Part shown: positions 25,245 through 36,346 of the stretch, in pieces | Layout: the number at the start of each line of letters is the position of its first letter | Numbering within the stretch: position 1 is the first letter of the stretch | Assembly: GCA_911728455.2 (NCBI GenBank) | Contig: OU452229.1 | Location: 14,046,076-14,110,075 of the forward strand | Origin: Marthasterias glacialis | Lineage: Eukaryota > Echinodermata > Asteroidea > Forcipulatida > Asteriidae | Reading direction: 5' to 3' | DNA length: 64,000 bases | Notes under the pieces: generated by a model | Database searches by the model: none | Told to the model about the DNA's origin: nothing | Seen by the model: only the letters and a program-made list of their open reading frames with translations | Position numbers and translations under genes: made by a program

Positions 25245-25990
25245 AGAGCAGGAAAGAACAGATAAAAACAGAGCAAAGATAAAACATTGTAGATCATTGC
25301 AGAATGCAGAGTAATGCCAAGATAAATAAGTATGGCGTAAACAGTTCTCTATGCATAGCAGAAAAGAACAGAAAAGTAGCCTGCAGAGCAAATAGGGAAA
25401 ATGCAGAGCATTGTAAAGATGGAAAAGTATGGTGTAAACGGATCAATATAATATGCAGAGCAGAATACAACAGCAAAAGTACAGAGCCAAGAGAAAACAT
25501 GCATGCAGAGTATTGAATTATGCAGAGTAATACAAAGATATAAAGTATGCTGTAAACGGTTCATTATATGCAGAATGAAAATACCGTACATGCAGAGCAT
25601 TGTAGAATAATGCAAATATATATAGATAAATATGATGTAAACGGTGACGAATGCACTGCAGAGCAGAACAGAACAGTACAACGTAGAGTATCAAGCATGC
25701 GCGTATACACAGCAGTATGCACAGAGCAGCAGAACAGAAGAGTAGAAACAATACGACGAAAGCACTGTACAAAGTATTACATTAGATAGATAACTACGGT
25801 GTAAACGTCACAGTAAGCAGAGAAGAAATACGGAACAGAGTAGTACAGAGCAAAAATAAACAATACGAACAGAGCGCTACAAAGTACAGCATTGCAACTT
25901 GGTAACGTATTGTGTACAGTGAAGTACTACAGAGACAGAACAGTACAAAGCAAGGGGAAAACACAAGCAGAACATTTCATAGTAGTACAG
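25245..25990. repeat. Degenerate minisatellite rich in GCAGAGCA and GTGTAAACGG
   Basis: GTATGGTGTAAACGGTTC-like strings occur near 25330, 25427, 25546, 25629 and 25796, spaced 83 to 167 bases. Between them are ATGCAGAGCA, AGAACAGAACAGTA and AATACAAAGATA modules in shuffled order. The cluster of open frames here on both strands is repeat-derived. Confidence 0.75.
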
Positions 25991-26589
25991 AATTGTCACA
26001 GATCACCTGCGTGTGGAACATTGTTGATTTACCTAAAATGGTCGGACAACCGAAAACCCGCAAATGTATTACACACTCAAAGTACTCAAAAGTACTGCAA
26101 TGTTTGAAATTTGAGTCTGGGAGCTAGTGTCGCAAACACTGACGTAAATATACTGACGAACAATATAGCGCGTCGTGAATATTTACGACCACATTTACGT
26201 ACGACTTTGTGACTGGAAAGTCGTGAAATTTGTGGTCAACTTTAATTTCTATAATTACGTGTGCCAATTAAATATTGTTTTCTTCACGTGTATTTAGTAG
26301 GTTGGTAGGCCAAAGCAATTTTCAAGATGGAATTCTTTATTCATTCAATATTTACTGGCAGCCGTTGGGCGATATGTGGAAAACATTTTATTTCACTGAG
26401 CTAAAATTTCAAATTTCATAAAAAGATCTTGTCTACTCTCCAGACTCTATTTCTTAACTGCCAATCATACCTTAAACAATTTTGGCGTAGTTTTCCTTTC
26501 TTAATAATTGATGCGAAAAGCAGGTTTCGCAAGGATCTTGGTGACCGACTTAAAGACATGGGACTCTAAAAAATAAATGACCATAAAAA

Positions 26590-26850
26590 CGTACTTTTTA
26601 AAGAGCAACGGAGAGCTGCTGACAGTATAAAACATTGTGAGAAACTACTCATTATGTAGTAACGTAGTGGTTTTTTTTAGTAAAAGTTAATTTCTCACTA
26701 ATATTTGAATCTGAGAAAGGCTTCAGGCATGAAACCCTTTTCACGTAATGAAAACAGCATTTTCGGATCCTTCTACGTGAAAATAACCGCTCCAGATTTT
26801 CGCCGATATCTCAAGAACGCTAACATATTTTGAAACAACAATTTCAGAGG
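26590..26850. mobile_element. Dispersed repeat of echinoderm type
   Basis: AGCAACGGAGAGCTGCTGAC, AGTATAAAACATTGTGAGAA and AGTAACGTAGTGG follow each other as in a very abundant interspersed family I recall from sea star and sea cucumber sequence. The call depends on memory of that family, not on a second copy here. Confidence 0.5.
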
Positions 26851-27389
26851 TTAGTTTTAAGGTATATATCTAAAAATTGTATAGCATTGAAACAAACTTA
26901 CGGTTCCAGATACAAAAGGTATGCCCTATCTTCAACTGCAGTGTACGAAAAAAACAATTCGGAATAAACTTCCGCATATATTGAACGATGGGCAGACACA
27001 GTGGTCTGTGCAAAAGCCCCCTACCCCCATCCCCCATCCCCCATTCGCCCCATGCACCATCCCCACCCCCAAAACATTCACACAGACAATAGACCATTGT
27101 ACTCTCATGACATCACACGTTTACAAAAGAACCACAGAGCCTGGACTGGCACAATTTGTACACAGCTCAGTGGGGGGAACACATACAATCTTTCACGAAC
27201 ATTGCACTGAGCGATTGTTATCAACAGTTGGTTTGAGGAACATCTCACAAATTGTTCAGCTGTAATTTTTTAACAATGTAGATTTTTCGGTGGAAGTTGC
27301 GATACAATGTGTGTGATTAGGTTCTCGTTATGACCAGTGTAGTATCTTGCCCGCCATGAAATGACATGGAAATCATGGTCTTTGCCTGT

Positions 27390-27520
27390 TTTATAGCACC
27401 CAGCCGACGGCGACGTATAACGGTATATGAATGTAAGGCCATATCGTTAATGGCCCGTATGATCAGGATTATAAAGCCCGGCGGCAGTGACGCACTAATG
27501 ACCTGCTCATTACATCGTTC
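27390..27520. promoter_or_regulatory. Candidate conserved non-coding block with homeodomain-type sites
   Basis: GC-rich for this window and free of repeats. Contains CGTATAACGG, CGTTAATGGCCC, GGATTATAAAGCCC, CACTAATGACC and CTCATTACATCG, five TAAT/ATTA cores within 130 bases. Regulatory role is inference. Confidence 0.35.
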
Positions 27521-27839
27521 TTTGTTCTGGAATGTTAACTTCTGTATATACGTTATAAGTTAGACTTCACTCCATGCGAGGAATGCAATTACAAGGTTAT
27601 AGTTTTTCTTCAAAGCGAAAGTTCATCGTTGTTTTTGAAGGGGTAAAATTATTCCCATCCTGTACGTTTCGACAAGTACACCGAACAACCTACCTGTGAA
27701 CATTTATTCAAACTCTGTGGTTACATTTTTATTGCAAACAACCAAAAGCAGTAAATCGTTTAGCATGGGCGTTTGTGGACGGCCTTATCGTGTTTATTTC
27801 TTGTGCAGCAGTAAAAAGGGTGCCCAGGTTGGTCTATAG

Positions 27840-28100
27840 TTGTATCTTTCCTCGCCTTCCACCTGTAGGACCCCAGTTCGAATCCCGCCTGGGGCACTAT
27901 GTGGATTGGGGTTTTCAGTCCCTGATTGCGTGGGCTTTCCTTGAATACATCTCTGGGGTTTTCCTCCCACATCTAAAACTGAAACTTCCTTCCTTGTCTT
28001 CTTTCCATGGGGTTCTTGGCTAGTATAGTGATTAAGTTTGCTTTTCTAAGAATCCCTGGCTTCACAACCAGAAATTAATGAAATGAAAGGAAATGAAAAA
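27840..28100 (+). mobile_element. tRNA-derived SINE-like element
   Basis: CCCAGTTCGAATCCCGCCTG matches a Pol III B box (GTTCGAATCC). It is followed by a long tRNA-unrelated body (GGGTTTTCCTCCCACATCT, AAAACTGAAACTTCC) and a short simple tail (AAATGAAAGGAAATGAAA). The A box is degenerate. A related diverged copy is at 28440-28640. Confidence 0.55.
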
Positions 28101-28213
28101 GAAGCTACAATAATTTGTACGATATTCAAATGCCTTCTCCTCTGCTTAGGTCAATACAGTGGCGTAGCCGGGGGCAAGGGGGGGGCAGCTGCCCCGGAAC
28201 ATCTCCCTGCTTG

Positions 28214-28353
28214 CCCCCCCCCCCCCCCCACACCCTCCCGTCAGCCTCTTGACACCGTAAAATTTGCTGTAATCAGGAAAATTTGACTTAAATTGCACCC
28301 TGTACAAATATCCGTGCACCCCCACCCCCTTTGCCCCCCCCCCCCCCCCCCCC
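28214..28353. repeat. Two long poly-C tracts (C16 and C20)
   Basis: C16 at 28214-28229 and C20 at 28334-28353, each inside C-rich surroundings (ACCCCCTTTGCC, CACACCCTCCC). Confidence 0.9.
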
Positions 28354-28439
28354 GTCCCCTACAAAAACGACGCTGCATGCGCTACTGGTTCAGAGGCAAA
28401 TATTCCTCTGGAGAATTAGTACTTGGTATGAACTTTATA

Positions 28440-28640
28440 ATCAGCGAGTTTTCAATTCGAAACCCATCAATTTCGTATCCCACCTCGGACGGAGCCGGCC
28501 TCGCGTGTGAATTGGGTTTGTGGGTTTTACCCCCAGTTCGAGGTTTTCATCCCACATTTTTTTCTCTACATAGGTATCGTCGGGCCGACGGAGTAGTACT
28601 AGTTAGTCACTTTTTCAGGATCCCTACGGTTAATTTCCGT
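28440..28640 (+). mobile_element. Diverged second copy of the SINE-like family
   Basis: TGTGGGTTTTACCCCCAG, GAGGTTTTCATCCCACAT and CTAGTTAGTCAC...GGATCCCTACGG correspond in order to the body of the element at 27840-28100. The B-box part is absent or heavily mutated. Confidence 0.4.
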
Positions 28641-29492
28641 ATAGCCTTCGGCAATTACGTCAGAAACTGGTTTCTGGTCAGGGTCGCCAAAACACGCCCC
28701 CATATTGAGCTGTAATGACTCGTTGATCCGGCCAAACCGTAACCGAGGATTTTGGTTTGTTCATGCTTAGTTTCAAGGCGGCAGGTTTTTAACTTTTTTA
28801 ACAAAATAACGAAATATTTCCTTGGAAATTGGTTAACTTAACAAAATGCCATAAAAAATAAAAAATTTAACAATGTTAATACAAATCTTAAGATTAAGTC
28901 AACTGCGTGAAAATAATAAAATAAACGATGTCTATTTTGAGAAATGCTTTACGTTACGAACTGTAATTTCTATTTACGGACTCATTTTTGCGTATATTAT
29001 GGCTCTCTGAAATTGTTGCGGTCTGTGAATCTTACGTCAGAAACCATTTTTGGGGGGGAGGGGGGGATAAGGGCCACCAGAACACCCCCTGATTCCTGTT
29101 GACGAATTTGGCTTACGGTAAACCTCATGACGGCATAATGGTCGGCCTTGTCGGTTTGTCGTGTCTGGAACCACAAGGTGGATATTTTAATTCCGTCTGA
29201 AATGTTGCCAACGTCGAGAAACAATACCTCCAAGTCACCGTTGTTTATTTCGTTCGCCGCAATCGAAATAAGCCCGATATGATCGTGCTCAAAATCCCTG
29301 AAATTTTGTTTTTTTATCTCTCTCTCTCTCTAAAACGCGACCACCAATCTTGACAAACCTTTCGAAGTCTGGTTGTTAGTTGTCTTATTGGAAAACTAAA
29401 TGATGGGAATGAATTTCCGCCCCAACCCCCTCACCCCGAACCTAATAATGCATTGTTGGTTTTGAATGTGATATGCCGAAAATCCAACATAT

Positions 29493-29667
29493 ACACTCTA
29501 GAAACGAAAGTGTTAAATCAACACTTAAAGTGTTTGGTCAGTGACAACACTTTTATAACTGATACAAGTGTCAAACTAGCGTTTCAGAAGCTGAGATTTA
29601 ACTCTTAACAGTGTAAATTCAACCGAACTCTTGAAGTGTTGATTTAACACTTTGGTTTTTAGAGTGT
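29493..29667. mobile_element. Hairpin MITE, family B, copy 2
   Basis: Termini are ACACTCTAGAAACGAAAGTG and, at the other end, CACTTTGGTTTTTAGAGTGT. The interior is the reverse complement of the copy at 17034-17241, including TGATACAAGTGTCAAACTAG. Terminal CACTCTA/TAGAGTG strings suggest the intact boundary of the family. Confidence 0.8.
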
Positions 29668-32089
29668 AGTTACAACATATCTATTATTTTGTCCAGATGT
29701 GTCGCTCCACTAATGCGGGATGAAATCCTCTTCGTTGTATCTTCACTTCTCTCTACTCTGCGCTCCTCGCTTCCTTATAGAACCCCTGAACTCCTTGATC
29801 TCCTTCATCTTCTTTTTTTTTGTCTGCCTCTATCTGAGCTCTTGGTATCCAATCCATTAATTCCCGAGTCCATATCTGTATTTCTTGCCACGTGGATCGC
29901 CCATCTTCATTTCGTCGACCGTTCGGAAGAAGGACGTGTTGCAAAGTTTAACCGGAAAAGGGGCGTAAACAATAATAATGTGTAAAATTATGTTTCAGGA
30001 AAACTGAGTGTGAAAGTTTGATCGGTTTTCTGCCATTTATAAGTCAGATAGGAAGGTTAAATTCTGCATGGGAATGGGGAAAATGTCTTTTTGGTTATTC
30101 TAGACCTTTTCTTTTGTTGATAAACAAACCGCGCTGGTTGGCATGGACGGCCAAATGTTAGCCCAACTCTCAATCTTGATGACAGACGGTGTGACCAAAT
30201 TCAACATCTGTGCGAACTTTCCATGTGAAGGAAAAACATCCCATTATTGGTTGGTTTGTTTCCAAAAAGTTCAACATCTTTTTTTATTATTGACAAATTG
30301 TGATTATCTGTTTTTTGCTTTGCATTTATAGTTTCTCCAACCTTGGTTGGCAAAAACTCGGGCAGTGACGTTGCAAAAGAAAGGTCTATACCACATTTTG
30401 GTGGGGGTTTTTTGGGTCAATAAAATTGAGTTGCTCACGATCTTCCGATTCTGGTAGAAGGGCACACGACGATTTCTTCTTCTTATCCTCTTATATATCA
30501 TTATCTTTCACTCCTATTGCCGTTTTCAAATCACTGCCTATAGATTTTCATTAAGATAAGTAAACACCTTGTCATACCATTTGATTTATCCTCTCAGTTG
30601 ATTTAATACCTGCATACCTTTGTCTTGTGTTTTGGGCCGAGGAGAGGTAACTTCAAGCCCCTCTCACGCCATCCAGTGATAAAAACAAAATGGCCATCTG
30701 TGGTTGTCTGCTCTACAGACCATTTTTCTGGAAAAGGGTTCGGATACGGGATTAATATGTTAATTTCACTTCCAAGAAATAAAAATAAACTTCAAAGAGA
30801 GATCGAGAGTTTTGAAAACGTATATATTAGCGATTTAATTTGCGTTTTCACAGTTTGAATTTGCTTGAACAGGTTGACAGGGCATTGTTAACTATATAAT
30901 GTGTATCTACATGGAAGTTTTGCTTTTTATACTTAGCAAGGTCTTCTGGAGCTGAGCGAGTTTGTGTAACTGGCAGCTTTTTTGAAATTGTACCGCAGAC
31001 TAAAATATAATTTAAAAGATTCTGTGTCTCTATGCCTCAGTGAACCCTATTTTAATTTATGATAATTTTAAACAAAACACCCCGAATGGGATATACATGT
31101 ACATCGATTGGAACCTCGTTCTCCAAGATGAGGATATTAAACGTCCAAATCGGGGATTAGGGGCCCGAAAAACAACAACCTGTTCAATTAAACGTAACAA
31201 ATTTGTACATTTTCAGGGTCGACGCTACTTAAACTAACTCGATTGGGATGTATGTTTACCAATGAATATACAGGGTCCCCGATCGGGAGACGAAGTATTT
31301 TCCAGGTCAGTTACCGAATCTAACAACATTCCTCAATGCTGGTTGGCATTACAAGCAAGACCATATTGGGTTAAAATAGAGCTTTACATTTTATACTCAA
31401 ATTTCGTTCTTTCTGTCTTTTTTTTCTTTGTATGAAAACGAGCAGCCCTGAAGTTCCTCAATTTTGCTTCGTGTAAGATGTGAGATCAGCTGGACACCGC
31501 TAATGAACTTCCGTCATGTCTATAGTCATGGAAGAAGGCGATGTACTTCAAAGTGAGAGGAAAATCTTTGAGACGTAAAAAGGGACCCAATATGGCGAGT
31601 GGAGGGTCCATGGTGTTAACCGAGACAGGGATTAGAACCATTTGGGGTGACATACCAACAGGGTTCGGACCTACGCCCATCGAGTTGCATGACTAGGCAG
31701 TGCATTAAAACCACTTTACGGAGGACCACTGTGTCATTTACTGCCAACTACTGTACCCACCTTTCATGTAGCCAATGGATGACTGATAGTGCTAAGTTAC
31801 AGCAACCGATGCCTTAAGGTATGTGTGATTAAATATGGCCTTGTAACTTCTCCTTTAAGCTGTGAACGTTGATTCTTGTGCGATCATTACCCTAAGCTTT
31901 ACTCGAGTAGATGTCCATGCTGAGATTGTGTGTCATGCACCCGTCTTCTTTGTTTGGGTATACGTGCAGGCCTATAGAGACACTGACGACGTGCGTCTGA
32001 TATCGAGGAATAGTAACTGCCCCTTTAAAGTAATCGAAGTCTAATAACGGGGGTCAGTTTCTGCTCCTTTAAGGCATCGAAGTGTGATT

Positions 32090-32300
32090 GAGATATATGG
32101 AGCACTGTGGGCCAGTCACCTGTTGCTCTCTCGTTTTTCGGTAGGGGCCGTAAATACTATCCGGGCCAACTGCCAGGCCTCTCGGCCGCTGGCACCATCA
32201 CAAATTACTGGGTCCTTAAATTTGCAACTAGCAACTACCGCGCTGAAGTCGAAGGTTACCCCGTGGACGATGCTATAAGCACACCCCCTTTCGGGTAGAG
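32090..32300. promoter_or_regulatory. GC-rich unique block, candidate regulatory element
   Basis: About 200 bases with above-background GC. It contains GTCACCTGTTGC (an E-box), GCCGTAAATACTATCC and CATCACAAATTACTGG, and is followed by C20 at 32323-32342. No convincing coding frame or splice pair. Confidence 0.25.
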
Positions 32301-34379
32301 GAGACAACTCCTCCTCACCCAGCCCCCCCCCCCCCCCCCCCCTCACCCACCCCATGATCCCACCCAACAGGTCTGTGATCTGCCATGATGGAGAACGTTC
32401 TGGCTGACCGGACTCTTCAGCACAATCAGTCCGCAATGCCACGAAGCTGCTTTACAATAACTATTAACTAAAAGCTGCAGAAGGCTTTTAAAGAGACATA
32501 ATTCATTGCTGGTTTATGAAACAGTTCATTTAATCCAATCCTCTTGTTTTCAATGAAAAGCGCATCCTGAGCCTACACCCGCCCGGTGAAAAGTTCATCA
32601 AAATAATAGCTGATCCCATGTTGGTGTAAAAAAAAACAAAAAAAAACTAATTTGTTTTGTCAATGAGATTGTGCACGTTCATTATAAACGCTGTGCTTTT
32701 TGTTCGACTGCTGAACCGTCTAATTCCGATGCTTTTCCCTCAAATCTATTTTGACAATATTGCAGACGGAAATATTTCTCCGGATGCTTGGCACTGTTAT
32801 CGAGTTCATAATCAATGATATTTCAGATTGAAACTATAATCCATAAGTAATCATTTCCATTGTCTTGAAGTTTGTTTTGTGTTTGTTTGAATTACCCCCT
32901 CTATAACAAGTAATTGACCGAAGGTTCCACGGACGGGGTTGTACGGGGCACGAGAGCCAATACCGTAAACTATACCAACTGAGACCGGTGGCTGATAAAG
33001 CAATATCCAATTTGATCAAACTGAACATAATTAATCGAAGATTAACTGAATTAATCTTGCACATTCATTTCTCTAAAAACTGAATTAATCATCTTTAGTA
33101 GTATATCCCGTTTCCCTTATTTTATTTATGTGTTTTCAAGACGAGTGGAGACAAATCCACCACCAAAACAACGCCATTAACCCCAGTGATTACAAGAATG
33201 ACATTCGCTTTAGCAGTTCGCGCATTACGCTAACCTTTCGCTTCAAAAGAGACCGCTGCAGGAGGATATAATACAGTTGGTGTAATACACACAATACGTG
33301 GTTTAAGCATTAGACTTTATTTGTAAAGAATCTTCCATGTATTAAATAACAGATGTTAAAAGCTAACAATCTTGTGCGTCAATATGAAGAACAAAAAAAA
33401 AAAAGGGGGACAAAATACCACGTTGTTTGTGTGGTTCAATCTGAGTTCAAAAGTGGAGGTACGAGTGATCACAGAAGACCTTTTTCTTGCTGCCATACAG
33501 TGCCACCATTTTCTCGTTTGTCGTGTTTCCTGGACGCAGTAAACGTTATCAGTAATCAGTTGCGTTCCACTAAAATGGGTCCAGACTTATCTATACCTTT
33601 CCCGGTACGGTTCGGTTTGCACTGGTAAACATTTATTGATTGATAGCAGTCGGGGCAAATGGATTTTGTTTCAATCTGGAAGCTCACCGGTTATAAACTT
33701 CATACCCTTACCAATCCTCTTGGCAAGTGTGATATTGTTTTTTATAGAGATGGGGAGAGAATAGCCTTTGAAGGCACCTGAGATCACAGTTTCTTGTTTC
33801 GATTGGCGCAATCGAAATAAGCCTGACATGAATGGTACAAAGTCAATGTGTCAAAACAAAACCGTTATATGTTGCATTTAAGACCAGCTTAACATTGGTG
33901 AGAGGAAAAACAAAAATGTTAACAGATTTACATATACCTTACATGGTAGAAAGATGGTAGAAAACTTTACCTTAAAAATTGTTCTGTCTGAAGTGTTTTC
34001 GTTTCTAAATAAAAAAAAATGACATAAGATCCAAACTTAGTTTTTCGTCTCATTGAGACGTAAACTCTGCCTATAGGAATGCGTGCAAAAAAGCTGAATG
34101 TATTTTTACCATTTTCTTGCAAACGAAACGCCGAAATGAGCTGACATTTTCACAGGTTAGTTTTATTACAAATACCTCGATTTGTGCAAAGAATGGGAGC
34201 ATTTTCAGTCAGTTTACTAATGTTGAGCTGGGGCTTTAACGAGACCATCAATTTTGATGAAATGTTGATAGGTTGGTTGGATGGTAGTTAATTGACAATA
34301 ATGAGTGAATTAATTTACACCCCATAAAAAAGCAACTTTCCCTTTAAGGGGGAACTTTGGCATGGAACCAGTTTTATAA

Positions 34380-34550
34380 GGGTACCAGCGGATGCTATTT
34401 TGGCCCCGTTCTGGCCACGGTGACAGTACACAGCTAGCCCCTGTGATTGATGGGCGGCCGCTGGTGCCCGTGGGGACACCATTAAAACTCTATCAAAGCG
34501 CCCACTGAGGGTACAGCCCAGCGGAAACGGAGCCGTGCACCAACATTAAA
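34380..34550. promoter_or_regulatory. Candidate enhancer-like block 4 kb upstream of the Mox-like gene
   Basis: GC-rich unique DNA containing TGTGATTGATGGGC (Pbx-type TGATTGAT), CACCATTAAAAC (homeodomain/Cdx-like) and CTATCAAAG (TCF/LEF core). Position upstream of a developmental gene and site mix suggest an enhancer. No direct evidence of conservation is available. Confidence 0.35.
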
Positions 34551-34984
34551 AAAAAAAAGAACCCAGAATTTTGTCGACATGTTCAAAGAATTTTCCCGTG
34601 ACCACAGTAATGAAATATTAGTAGAATACTCTGTCATCTTTATCTGTCTCTTGGAGCAATTGGCGTCAAAAATAAGTAGGTTTTTATGGACTCTAAACCA
34701 TCCAGTTGGAATTCCTGACCGATTTCTTAAGACAGTGTCTAGGTTTGGTAGTTATCAAGGAGGAGGGGAGTAGAACATTTTTTCCATTGTAGAGTCCACA
34801 CTAGTACCCTTCCTGACCAGTATTACTGTCTGAAACACTGTCAGTGCTGTTAAAATATTATTTGAATAACCCACCCCGACTCCCTATTCACCCATGTATG
34901 TTTTAAAATGCCTCGATCGAAATATACCCCATGTGAACGTGTACAAAAACCCTGCTGACATTAAAAACACGTGGACACACTTCC

Positions 34985-35115
34985 TTTATGTTGGTCAAAG
35001 ACCAGCAACATCCACACTTTTATGTGACCCAACATTATCACATGAAATAACAAACCTGTGAAAGTTTAAGCTCAATCGGTCATCGGAGTAACGAGAAATA
35101 GTAAAAAATGAAAAC
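34985..35115. mobile_element. Dispersed repeat of echinoderm type (CTCAATCGGTCATCGGAGT)
   Basis: ATGTGACCCAACATTATCAC, ATGAAATAACAAACCTGTGA and AGCTCAATCGGTCATCGGAG match, in order, a common dispersed element I recall from echinoderms. Related GATTGAGCCCAAATTTTCAC strings occur at about 47900 and 53550. Confidence 0.5.
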
Positions 35116-35200
35116 CGTACTGTTTTCCAACTTCGAGTTTTGAACTATAATTGTTTTACTCATTTCTTAAAAAACAATAAAGTATTTCAAGCAAAAATAT

Positions 35201-36346
35201 TTCAAGGGAAATTTTTCCACCATGACCATCTTTTATTTAAAGGGAAGTTTTCCACCATGACCATCTTTTATCTAAAGGGAAGTTTCCCACCATGACCATT
35301 TTTTTCAAGGGAAGTTTCCCACCATGACCATTTTTTTCAAGGGAAGTTTTCCACCATGACCATCTTTTATCTAAAGGGAAGTTTCCCACCATGACCATTT
35401 TTTTCAAGGGAAGTTTCCCACCATGACCATTTTTTTCAAGGGAAGTTTTCCACCATGACCATCTTTTATTTCAAGGGAAGTTTTTCACCATGACCGTCTT
35501 TTTTTCAAGGGAAGTTTTTCACCATGACCATCTTTTCTTCAAGGGAATTTGTTCACCATGACCATCTTTTATTTCAAGGGAAGTTTTCCACCATGACCAT
35601 CTTTTTTCAAGGGAAGTTTTTCAACATGACCATCTACCCAAGGGAAGTTTTTCACCATGACCGTCTTTTTTTTCTAGGGAAATTTTTCAACATGGCCATC
35701 GTTTTTTCAAGGGAAGTTTTTCACCATGACCGTCTTTTTTTTCTAGGGAATTTGTTCACCATGGCCATCTTTTTTTCAAGGGAAGTTTTTCAACATGACC
35801 ATCTTCTATTTCAAGGGAAGTTTTTCACCATGACCATCTTTTTTTCAAGGGAAGTTTTTCAACATGACCATCTTCCCAAGGGAAGTTTTCACCATGACCA
35901 TCTTTTTTTTCAAGGGAAGTTTTCCACCATCACCATCTTTTTTTTCAAGGGAAGTTTTTCAATATGACCATCTTCCCAAGGGAAGTTTTTCACCATGGCC
36001 ATCTTTTTTTTCAAGGGAAGTTTTTCACCATGACCATCTTTTTTTCAAGGGAAGTTTTTCAACATGACCATCTTCCCAAGGGAAGTTTTCACCATGACCA
36101 TCTTTTTTTTCAAGGGAAGTTTTCCACCATCACCATCTTTTTTTTCAAGGGAAGTTTTTCAATATGACCATCTTCCCAAGGGAAGTTTTTCACCATGGCC
36201 ATCTTTTTTTTCAAGGGAAGTTTTTCACCATGACCATCTTTTTTTTCAAGGGAAGTTTTTCACCATGACCATCTTTTTTTTCAAAGGGAATTTTTCCACC
36301 ATGACCATCTTTTTTTTCAAGGGAATTTTTCCACCATGACCATCTT
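35201..36346 (+). repeat. Minisatellite of about 33-bp units (GGGAAGTTTTTCACCATGACC)
   Basis: Roughly 34 head-to-tail units, each a CAAGGGAAG module, a TTTTTCACC module, ATGACCATC and a T-run of variable length. A shorter variant replaces the T-run with TTCCCAAG. Within it about 240 bases (35806-36045) recur almost perfectly 200 bases later, a six-unit higher-order repeat. Open frames of up to 147 codons come from the array and are not genes. Confidence 0.95.

Larger units (their letters stand above)
28650..34984. other. Intergenic, no supported gene
   Basis: Contains MITE B copy 2, two copies of the CTTTCAGATTG-type dispersed element (about 32765-32860 and 33665-33710), C20 at 32323, and the GC-rich blocks near 32.1 and 34.4 kb. 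The rest is unremarkable AT-rich DNA. Confidence 0.45.

Noticed and set aside
25304..25789. Cluster of overlapping open frames on both strands
   Set aside because: All lie in the GCAGAGCA minisatellite.
35524..36339. Overlapping long + frames (HHDHLFFQGKF-like repeats)
   Set aside because: By-product of a minisatellite whose units keep frame; no start context, domain or splice support.
35201..36346. CRISPR-like array
   Set aside because: Eukaryotic context, units contiguous without unique spacers.
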